Positions 48,701 to 60,700 of a DNA stretch of 64,000 bases are shown here, piece after piece. The stretch is from Rhyacichthys aspro (Eukaryota; Chordata; Actinopteri; Gobiiformes; Rhyacichthyidae). The DNA lies in NCBI GenBank assembly GCA_036850595.1, contig CM072166.1, positions 13,100,758-13,164,757 on the forward strand, in the 5' to 3' direction. The position numbers were made by a program, and so were the translations under genes. Within the stretch, counting starts at the first letter, position 1. Each line of letters opens with the position of its first letter. The notes beneath the pieces are model-generated. The model was not told where the DNA came from. It searched no databases and saw nothing but the letters and a program-made list of their open reading frames with translations.

Positions 48701-51700
48701 AATTAAGGTTTTCTTTTATGTCCAGTGTTCATTGTTGGTGACAAGTCACAATTTTGGCCTTTGCTCAGTTTGAGCAATAAAAACATTTATAGATGACCAC
48801 ATTATATTCATTCAAGTTTTTTTAGTGTGTTTTTTTTAAAAAAGAAAGTCATTGTGGCTAACTTCTGCCAGTTTTTGCAGCAATGATTGCCTTTTGGACG
48901 TGACCAGAGAGAAAATAAGTCAAATACAATTAGCCACTAGCCAAACTACTAACATCTGTATGAATACTGTTGCTTATGTTCCCCTGCTCCACTATTCTTT
49001 AACCCTAGTTTATTCCCACCAAAGCCTTTTGTTCTGTCTTCTGATTGGATGAAATGGCATGGGCTATCAGGAAATGTATTCTTCATTTCTTGCAAAGCAG
49101 ACTAACTGAGACACTAATTTTACCAAGAGAACACTATATTATGGTGTTGTTTGTTTTAACATAAAGCAATTTCACTTTTATTTATCAATCATGATAGTTA
49201 TTAATAAATCATACTTAGCCTTTAAATTTCCTAATTACTGTTGTTATTGGGAATTAGTGGTCCATAGTACATTCTTTGGATTTTTGTGTTGAAAACTCTA
49301 ACCACTTTTACTGTTACCATCTTAAACCTGCTGTTTAAGTTTTGCATTGAACTCTCCAGAAACTCTGACTTACAACTGAGAAGCTCCATTTACCGTTGAG
49401 TACTACGACACACACTGTACTCACAGAGTTCACATTGAGTGTCCAGTGACGCTCATCCTGTATTAGCTCTGATGTATAAATAGTGTAGAGTTTCATCATG
49501 AATCACAGCAGGGCTCACTGTGCAACTCTTGTTTTAGCGCTCAAGACATCTCATAGGCCTCTGTATAAAAGGCCTGCGTTGCTACAAAGAGCTTCATTGT
49601 AGTGTGTGATAAAACAACAAACAAGACTGACGCCAAATTTAATACAGTTAAAGCTAATGATGTCTAGAGACTACATTGCAATACTTTCTGTTAGATTTTG
49701 AGCTTATGCAACTAATTACCCTGCATAAATATGTCCATAAGAGGCTTTATTCTTCTCTGCTGACTTGTAAAAACGCTACTCTATCTTTGCAGGACTTTCG
49801 ATTCAATTTTTCAGACTCCTTGGTGGGTTTCTGACACCCTCAAACATGTTAAAACTATCTGGGCAACAATGCAAGAATGTGTGGTGCTCAAGCTGTAAAC
49901 AAGTCTCTATAAAGTGGATTGTATAACAGAGCTAATCCTAACATTATGTGTGTTACGTTAGTTTGAATTCATGCTAACAAAAGCTCCTGGAGAGAAAATG
50001 GCGGCATGTTTACCCGGATGGGCGTGTACCACTTCCGGTTCTGAGGCGGCTTCTTGTTCTGAGGTTTCTTCGGTTTGGGCTCGTACGGTTCGTATTCCTG
50101 CTCGGGCATTTTGACCACAGCATTCTTTGGTTTCTCCAGTTTAGCCCCTTCCTCTGTGGAGCCCTTCCCTCCCCAGCGCACCTACAGACAGCAGACACCA
50201 CATGATTATACAGTCTCGTATGATTATTATCTATGATTGGAATGTAAACTGACAGTAGTTGTTGGGGTTTGATCTCTCACCTCCATTCGTTTGATTCCTC
50301 CGATCCCTCTGCCTCCGTAATATGAGGCGTCAACAGTCGGCCATTTCTTCTTTGGAAGGCCATCGTCATCATCTGACTCCTAGAATGCAATAAAATATAC
50401 CAAAAAGTAGTAAATATCCTATGGAAGTTGTATTTGTACCGCTAAAAGTCATAGTCAGTCATGTCAACTCAGCTTTACAGGGGTGTGTATAAACTTACAG
50501 GCTCAGGGGGAGGTGGAGGAGGTGGCTCTTTGATCACCTGTGAAACACAACACACATGACATACTCCTGGTTATGATAGGTGCAAAACCACAGGCGTTAT
50601 GTAGGTTGTCCATTCATCATAATACATGAAAGCCGAGTTCATTCAGAAACTTATTCTGTGTAAAAGTCATAAGTAATAATATTGGTGGTCATGTTTTGGT
50701 GCTGTTATGACATATACTCCATTTATAAGCTAATGAAAGCTAGCGTCACACACTTTTGCTGCATATAATACATATAACATGAACTCACAATAATGTAACA
50801 TGTAACGTACTGTTAGCATACTTGGTTTCAATATCTAAGCTAATCAAAGCTAGTTTTGCACACTTCTGTTTCACGGGGTGTAGGCACTGGCTTAATTTCT
50901 AAGCTAATGAAAGCTAGTTTTACACGCTTTTGCTGCTGTGGGAAGAAAACAAAAGGCATAGTGGCACTGAAAGCTCACATAAGTAAAAAAAAACAAAACA
51001 AAACACTCTTCATAATTATATAAAATAAACAAATTTACAAATAATTATGCATTAAAGGTAGATACTGGTAGATAATACAATACTTGTAGCTTTACAGGTT
51101 CTAGACATCAATTACCTAAATAATAAAGCTAGTTTTTTTTCCACTTTTGCAGCTTTGTACAGATGAATGCCTATTTTTATTAGACTAACATCAAAAGTCA
51201 TATATATAGTTCTGTTTCTTTGTCTGTTTCTTTTTTTGAACAGTTTTGGCCACACTACCTGTTGCTTTACTGATTCAGATTTTCATAAGACTAACGTTGG
51301 TGGGGTAAGCTTAATTTCTAAGCAGACAAAAGCTAGTTTTACATACCTTTGCTGTTGTAGATATAATAAGTTATTGGTCCGATTTAAACCTATTTTCCTA
51401 ACATGGACATATAAATAAGCTATATAGTTTGGTTACTTTGGAGATGATAGCTTAATTTTTAAGCTAACAAGGCTACTTTTACACACTTTTGCAGTTAGTT
51501 GCAAAGTTATATACAAATATAATGTTAAGGTATACATATGTAAATGTAAAAGTACAGCAAAATTTAGTACAATTTTCTAAATGATTTAACTACTTATTGG
51601 CACCCTTTGAAGGTTGACTCATGGTAACATAAGTGTCGTTGTTAAAAAGCCCTTACCACAGTGCAGCAGAGGGGCCAGAACCACCACATGAAGAGCAGAG

Positions 51701-54700
51701 CCAGCAGGAGGAACAGCACCAGCAGAGTAATCAGCAAAATGGTCCCATCGAACTAAAGACACACATGGGATATCAATTAGCATTTTAATGTAGATATTAA
51801 CTCCAGCAAAACACATGGGATGGAAAGCGACAGGAAGACCAACACACATCCAATAGTAGATGACTGACTGTCACTTTTGTTAACACCCACCACTTTGTTT
51901 TTCTCTATGACAGTGGTTAATATAAGTTGTGTGATCCCCAGCAGACATCCGCCAGCCAAACATGGTTCCTATTACTTACCGCAGATGAGGAGCACATGTG
52001 GTTAAGACTTTCCTCTATCTATCTATCTTGTGGCTTACTTATCTGAACTCAGCAGTGGGGTCTGTCGTAAAAAGCACATCACTGGGACCCAATAATTATT
52101 CCTCAGAAATGACCTAATCAGAGTGTTAGTCATTTCAACTGTGTCGATTTGGCAGTGTTCAGCGTGGCTATGAGGGATTTGTTGAGGTTGTGAAGTTTGT
52201 TTTCAACATTAACTGTATAATACCTTCTAATTTGGACTCATTTTTGTCTTTTGGAGACTAGCTGTGCTTCAAGTTTGTTGTTACTTGAGCCTATATGGTT
52301 TAGTTTAGTGGTAAGGAGCAGCTAATTTGCAGCGGTATGTCTAATTGAACTCTGTATATCACAGACCACACCACAGCTGTTTGGATTTACAGTATTGTGA
52401 CGGTGATGATGTCACATGGATTCAGGGTGAGTCCTTTCAAAGCGCATATTTCTATTGGGTGGCTGGAAATGTGCCGTGGCTCCTGGCCATATGCTCCAAC
52501 ATACGTGTTTTATTTAGCGAAATTACTTTAAATGGGCTTAAATTGCTGTTTAATCTTAGTTTGGGGGAATTTGGCTCCACCCTGCTTCACACTGCGGTTG
52601 GGGTATACATTTACAGTATATACCTGCATGGCTATATTTACTCTTATGCTCTGGTGCTAAACCCACAGCGTTATGCTTGGTCGTGAACCTGCTACTTTAA
52701 CCTTTTGTCTAATGCAATACCCCAGGGGTCCTGAGGCCATTCTGGGGCAGACAGTTTACACAAAACCCCTGTGGTCTGGAGGCTGAAGAGGTGTCCGTGA
52801 AGTGAAGATGAAAGACATAAAGGCCATAAAGAAACTCAAAGAAGAAGAAAACACGTAACTTACAGAACACATAAATTGCTTATTATAGTCCTATGGAGTA
52901 AAGAGAAAGAAAGAATTATGCAGTTGATTTTTTTTTTCTCCACAATAGTTTTAGATAATGTGGAAAAGGTTAAATGGTTAATATGACATTGTTCAAAATG
53001 CATACATCTGATGTGCAGAGATTCTTTTTATTATGTATGGAGCAATAGTCTAAGCTTCACATACACATTTGTTATAAATATATAAAAAATTGTGAATGGA
53101 AACTGCATGAATGTTTATCAGTGTTAATTATATAATTAAATCTAACACAACAACTAGAAACATAAGTTATAACTGAACTGGCATAATAGTTACTTGTTTG
53201 GCACCATCCTACTATTAAGTGTTTGACTCTTAAAATGTATCAAAAAAATAAAAAAATTACTTCTCATGGATGAAAATTTTAGTCCACACATATGGCCGTC
53301 TAGAACAATATATAGCTACCTGTAAAATCATTTCCTTCTGCGTGTATATCATTATTTTACAACTTTGTTTACATGAGAAGGGATGCTTTTTGAGTGTGTA
53401 CCTCTCAGCTCACTAAAAAAAGGAAAAGGAAAACTAAACTGTACAACAGGTGGATAGACTTTATTGACAAGCCAGACTAAACCTGGATTTGACTTTTCTT
53501 TAGTGATGAATGGGGCCAGGTTGTTTACATTCCCCTGAAAATCCCATATACTATGCCTTTAAACAAGGCTTCATAGTATTAGATACTAATGGTAGTAAAG
53601 TAAAAACACACTTTCCAAAGTGCTGTTTCACTGGGTAGACGGACATATCCAGGGCTTTCTCTGTATTATCGCTGGTCATTACTTTGTTGAGCATTAATGA
53701 AGCCACTACATGCAAGAGACATATGCTATGATGCCTTCTGTTGACATTCTAGCCATCCATGTTTGCTCATTGTACGACATGGTGTAATGGGGTTGGGTGA
53801 ATATTCTGGGACAATTTTAAAAGCATGTTGGACCCAATTAACACCCGATTAAGTTTTTTTTTATTGGACTTCCAGAGCAGTGGCTGTCTAGAGTTCCAAA
53901 GAGTAGTTGAGACCTTGTAAAATCTACTTACACACTCTGTTGTGGTGATGTGCACGTTGCTGCTGATAAAGGACAGGCCATCGTTCATGCTGACTTGCAG
54001 ATATATGACCCTGCAAACATATCCAGAAAAAAACATGACATTTGGTCAATATAAAAACAGTGTATTTAATTTAAAGTTTTTCTTTTTTCATTAAACATTT
54101 AGCTAAAGCAGAATGAAGTCATCAGAAAACTAAATAACTTTGCAGAAGAGCCTCAGACAGAGATCAAGGGAGCCATGACGTGGTTCATTAGGAGTGAAAA
54201 TGTAAAGTGAACCAACAGGAAACAACCGCAAAACACAAGGGATCTGGGGTTTACAGGAGACAGACTGATGTTCTTTCTTTGGAGATTTACCCAATGTGAC
54301 GGCAAATTACATGTGACGCTTAGCAGCTGCAAACATCAAAACACCACTCATACACTGAGAACATGAAAAGACTGTAGCAGAATGAGCAACATTCAGTATG
54401 AGTTGTGTGGAAATGTGTGGAACAAGAAAATATACAAAAAAAGATCATTAGGATTAAGTGCTTTTCGTTTATGGGCTGGAGAGTGTCTTTAGAGTCAGTA
54501 TTTATGTATTACATTAACTGTGCCTCTAATTTTGTTTATTTGGGACACCACACAAAGACAATAGTAAAATTTTACAATCAAATGATGGCTGCTTTGCCTA
54601 GAGTAGAAAAATAAAGTACAAAAACTGTTTTGTAAAAGCAGCTCTACGAGGAAAAAAATGCATAAACATTCATTCAGGCCAGAACATCAATTTATTCTCA

Positions 54701-57700
54701 AATCCAAGTCACAGCCCCTGCCAGACAGTTGTTCCTTGAAGTCCTTGGTTTCACTTCCTCCACCCAGTGAAAAACAATTCGCAGAATTCAGGTGACCTTT
54801 AGTTACCCCAATGAATCCAGTTGATGTTCAGGAAAAACAAAGTGGATAAAAGACTTTGAAAACACTCCTCTCAGAGCTTTTTTGGTGAAATACCCAGGTG
54901 TTTTTGAGGAACTGTGGTCTGGCAGATGGGAAACAGGCTCCTGACCGATAAACCTGCGTCTGCTTTGACTGAGGACTTAGAGGGGGTGGATAAGCTGGGT
55001 TAGTGGGTGAAATTCAGGTCTGAAAACAAACAGCTGGACATTAGAGGTCACAAAACCTTAGAAGGGTTAGGTGCATCCAGTTCTGAATAGCCTCTTAATG
55101 TGCCAGAGATTTAAACAAAGTGCTACTGACAATTTACAGAACCATTTATATTTACACCTTAGTGTTTTTAGCTCTTGTAGCTCTAGATGTTATGTGGTTG
55201 AAGCCAAGACCTAGATGAAGTCAAGTCTAATTTCTTATAAAAGTAGCAATTTCACATTTACTTTGTTGTAACGGTTGTATAATGCTCTTATCGTTATCGT
55301 AGCTATAACTTAACTATTACCGGCCTAATCAAAACAAATAAAGTTTTATTTAGTTCTGCAAGCTATTATATATTAAATCATTAGGTAAATCAGTTGGTAA
55401 TGATAAAATTTGTCTTGGCCACATTTTAATTCAAGAAATGTTTTCATACATTTTGAGTCAACTTGGAATCCATAAGTATTCTTTGGATTGAACTTGTTTC
55501 CCATTGAATCACATTTTTTGCATGTTTCTTTTTCTATTCAAAACAAAAAAATTGTCAGATTTCTGTGGATTCAAATTGGATTTACAAGTGCCATTACTGA
55601 CGGACACAGAATAACCTGCCTCTGGTTGCAACTGTCCTTTTCTTGAGTGAACAAGATAATCATTTAGCGTCCCCAATCATCAGGAAAGATGCAAGTGTAC
55701 ATTACAGGTTTTAATTGCAGAAGTCAAACCTTTAGAATAAGTATAATAAGTATAAAACTGTGTATCACCTTTTTTCCGGATTTTGTGGGCTCTGTGTAAT
55801 AGACATACAACCAATTAAAGGAACAACACAACATAAAACCTGCCCCATTTTACATTATGTTTTAAGACTGGTCCAACAGCATTATAAACGAATGGAAATT
55901 GCTGTGAAGAGAAGTAATTTCCTGATAAACACCATCTTTGGAATGGGTCCGACTATACCTGTACCTGATGATGATGGTGTGGGACGGGCTTTATGCAAGA
56001 CTTTGTTACTTTTATTGGTTGTATGTTTTTTGGTCCAGAGGCAGTTTATTCTGCGTATGTTGGTTAAATTCTGATTGGTTACATGTCTGTCCATTTGTTC
56101 TGCCACATGGAAATCCAACTTTAATCGATAGGGACCAGACAAATACTTTGTATAGACTAGGAAAAAATATTTGGTTGGCTGGCAAGACTACCAAACTTGT
56201 TTTATATTTGTATCGGTATCCCATTTGTGAAAGAAAAGATTGATTTTGAACTGTGTATATATCTTCATTATTAAACAGCTACTTATCAGTCTGAAGACCT
56301 CAACCTCAGTCTCTGATTCAGTCAAATGAGTATTTTGAGTTCTTTCCACCCTGCAGAGAACAGAGCTGTGCACACACACATGGCCACACAACTGAAAGCC
56401 CAGACTCGCTGCTACATGTCTTTGATCATTCAAACTGGACACGCAGAGTCTCTAACACTGACAGCGGGATGAAAGAGTGGGCTTGTGTGCCACACAGGCA
56501 AATAAAAGGCAGATACGGTCGAGGAAAAAACAGGCAACGGAGAAGGTGGGAGGCACAGTAGTTCAACAGAGCCACGGTGGCACCACAAATGAGACAAAGG
56601 TGGAGAGATAAGTATGGCTGTGGAGAGTTGGGTTTAGTGTTGATGTAGAAAAGAATGGAAAGTTCAAGAGTGTAAGTCAAGCAAAGAAAAGATGAGATAG
56701 AAGAACATAGCAGGGGTGATTTAATTTAAAGGAAAAGGGACATGATGTACCTTCACTTTTATGGCCAGCTATTGATTTAAATCTTTACAGTCCGAATGAT
56801 TAGTCCAGGTTGTTGAAAATATTCCCCAGGAAAGATGAAAAGAAGGTCACGGCCAGAGAAAATATAATCTTTAACTGAGATTCATAGCTGAGATGGATGA
56901 GTTAACTGAAGGAATTTTTATCACTGACACTGTCACCAAAACAAATAAGAAATGTCCTGTGTGGGAGAATTCAATGATGGTTGGCAGGTCCTCTTTTCCC
57001 AACTTCTTTTGCCAATTAATCTTTTCCATTAAAGGACCGCGCAATTATGAGTGATGATTCACATAAACTGGACTGAAGTTTACAAAAAGAAACTCTACAT
57101 CACTTTTTATAGTTACTCAGTAAAGTAGATAATGTTGCACTACAAGAGAAAGCAGTTTTTTTTTGAAGAGTATAAAAAAACAAACAAACAAAAAAATAAT
57201 TAGCAATTTGTAGCTCCATAGCTTTGCCTCAGCTGTTTGAGTACATACCACATAAGGCTTAGGCCTGAACGGAGCAGCCTGGATTCAATTCCTGGTTTGG
57301 ATCATTTGTTTCCACATTTTGTCTATTTACTGTCTCTGTCCATTAAAAGTAGAAACCACCCAAATAACTGCAGAGAAACCAAGCAAAAATGGAAGTTCTA
57401 TATAGGACATTTCCACAAATCTACCTATACTCAAAGCTGTATGCTGTATGCTTTGTTGAACTCTACAATGGTAGATCTTCACTGCACATATTTCTGTTCT
57501 AAAATGGTATCACTTGGTGGTGTTTTAAGAACCACAGCTGCACCGAAAGCGATTTGAGAAGAAATGACCTCACATTTCAGACATTTCAGTCTGTTCATAA
57601 TCAGCCTAGGCTTAGTGTGGTATTATACATAGCTCTCTGAATGATTGAATAATATAAAAATCATAACTTTTAACTAGATTTGGTTTGTTAAGCATCACCC

Positions 57701-60700
57701 CAGGTTCTGTGTGAATGGAAAACACTATCTTGTTTTCACCACTGTTTTCTAATTCAGGACAGAAGCACGACAAATGTATGTGGGCTTTACCACTGCGTGT
57801 GCTGGCACTGCTACAGAGCCCCTTATATTTTGCTAAGCTGCACTGGGATAAGGAAAAGAGGAATGTGGGCTCCGATAGGGATCATAAAAAGAGCTAATGT
57901 ATGGCAGGCTTCTTATAGTCTATGACCAAAGAACCACGTGTGAGCATGCATGTGTTTTACTAAGGCAAGTAAAACGTGAGCTACACTGCATGTGGATGCT
58001 TAGAGAAAAGCGCTTTAAAAGGGCAGTAGAAAGATGATCTCTAGGATCAAATGCAACGAGGAAAAAAACATACTTTCCAACTTCATCGATGACAGGAGCT
58101 GGGCACAGTAAGAATGTGTTTTCTACGCTGGCCGGTTTTTCATCTAAGAAGAAAGAGAGAAAATGTAATTAATTATGGTGCATTGGTACAAAGTGGGACA
58201 AATATAGAAAGGAAGGGAATTTAAATCATTACAGAGTTATATGTAGATAGGCATAAAAATTGAAGTGTAGGAATACTCACTGATCGTAATCGTGTCATTG
58301 ATTTTGAAGCTGCACAGAACCTGGTCGATGTTTCTAGCATGAAGAAAACCGTTCCCTCTCACCACCACTTGGAAAGACTCTAAAAGCACAAAGAAATACA
58401 CAGTCAGACAAATTTAAACTGTAGCCTTGGGGAGCATTCGTGTAGGTTGATGGATAGCACCCACATTAAGGTTTGAATGAGTTGAAGAAGAAGATGCTGT
58501 GGCTTTTTAAAATTATAATATTGGCGAATAAGGCTTGAGTTCATTAGGTATGTCCTATAACCACTGAATTATGAGTAAGCAAGAGAGTAGTCACTAATAT
58601 CCAGTACCAATATAAGCACTATTTAATAGCACATGTTATATGCATTAGCATTAGGTGGCAATGATCAGCCTCAGTGTACGTTTACATGGTGGGTCATCAG
58701 TCATAAAGCTCTTATTACACCAGATGAATGAATTACTAAAACATAAACATTACACGTATTACTGTTACCAGAAATAACACAAGAAAAGCCAAATGTGCAA
58801 CGTCTAGAGCTTTGTTGAGTTTGGTGAAAGTGATCTTTTTAGGTTCTCTGTAATGAAGGAACCCGTTTTTGAACTTGATACTATTTTAAACAAAATTTGG
58901 TAATTTTTGATCAATTTGGTGGTCATATTTTGTGAATGTAATGAGAAAATAATAGCTCCTACTGAGCATAATATCAAGTTTGATTGTACTAAAATACAGA
59001 AGGGGAAAGATCAACTTCCATTGGTCGAAATAGTGCTCAGTCACTTTACACTTAATTTAACGCTCTAATTAACCAAATAAATTACCATGTGCAGCATGAA
59101 TTCCTGGTCCACTTAATACCATAACATTAGCTCAGTTCTAGCTTTTGTTGCAAAAGCCAATGAGTTCTTAATAACAGGCAGTTGCAGATGTTCAAAGCAG
59201 CTTTTCTGTTTAATCAACTCCTTCTGCAATACAGCCACATGTGTTGCTTTAACTATCATAATCTTTCTATTGGCGTTCCACTCGAGAGTCACATTTCATC
59301 TCCAGCCAATCCCACCGCTCCCCTTCTCTTACAGTCAGTCAGTTTAACAGCTCCCTTTAATATCATTCCCACCGTGCTTTCTGTCCCTATAGATTTCCTG
59401 TGAGTGACCTGCATGTCCTTATATGGGTCTCTTTCGGCCTGGGATTGTCATTACTGTGGTGAGGAGTGAGAGATGGGGGCCCTGTAATGAAATTAACACA
59501 GTTTAAAGCTGATGGGAGGCTGCCATCGCTTTGAATGACTCAGGAGGGACCCACTGTGGTGTGTTTTGACTTTGAGTGCTTTAGAGCTCCCCACCTCCTG
59601 CACACACGCTGGACGGCTCGGCTGCCAAAATCTCGATGCAGGATTTCTTAATGATCTGTAAATAAAAGAAAACAAATAAAACTCAAATGTTAGTCTTTTT
59701 GTAGCGTTGCAAACTCTTACTCTCACAACTGGTGTATATTACTTCATCTCTGCACCAAAAGAGACGTAAACACGGAAAAACATTACCTTCTTTCACCTTT
59801 GTTGGCAGTGGAAGGGAAACTTAACTGGGCTGTCTGTACTGTACTCCCTGAATATGTTAGTGTTTAATGCAGCCAGTTTATACAAAGAGTCACAGTCCGG
59901 GCTACTGAGGCTAACACACACTGTGCCCAAACACACCCAGCTTTATAGGTTTGTGTTTTCAAGCTTTAATGCTGCAAAACTGATAATTCACTGGAGATGA
60001 AGATGTGAGCCACTTCTCTGTTTTTGCAGTGAGAAAAGTCTATGTACCGAATCAATGACTCCTCGGAGAGCGTGAAAGCCGCCAAGGACGGGAAACACAT
60101 GCTCGATGGTGTCTGCAATGGTGGCCAGCTACAAAGAAGAAGAAAACATAGTCATGAGTGATGTTATATACATTCTCTAGTATTCATTTACATTTATGAA
60201 GAGCACAGACTATCCTCATGGACGTAAATGTGGATTCTGCAGGCAGGAAATGAGAACGAGTCAATCAGGTAATGGCTCCATTTTACAATCAATTAAATGA
60301 GGCAGGAAGTAAACGTATGGAAGTTGTATTTAGTTGCTGTTGCTGATGAGCTCTCATGAGTCTCATCTCTCAAATATCATGAAATACGGGAACTTAAATC
60401 ATACTCTTCATCATGTTGAAGCTAATTGTTTAATTTTATTTGAGTTGCAGATGTTCCCTTGGCAGTCTAGGAGACAGCTTAAATATGACTACGAGGGGTT
60501 TCCTGGAACTGATGTGGGGCCTAAAAGCTTTATGAATGGACACCATTCAACAGTGAGAGAATGGCTTCTATTGTACATTAGTAGAAGGACCAAAGCAGTG
60601 AACAGTTCATTCTTACTCACAGTTATGAGGAGCATTTTGAAATAGGCTATGGCTGTGTGTAGAATCACTCCCTAATCGCTATATATAGTCTGAAATTCTA

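Larger units (their letters stand above)
54011..58073 (-). other. antxr1: antxr1 intron of 4.1 kb rich in repeats
   Basis: GT-AG intron containing the 55530-56190 inverted-repeat element and a possible SINE at about 57190-57370. Otherwise AT-rich with no recognised gene. Confidence 0.55.

Noticed and set aside
55760..56243. Several frames of 70-104 codons on both strands.
   Set aside because: They come from the inverted arms of the fold-back element and show no transposase or other domain.
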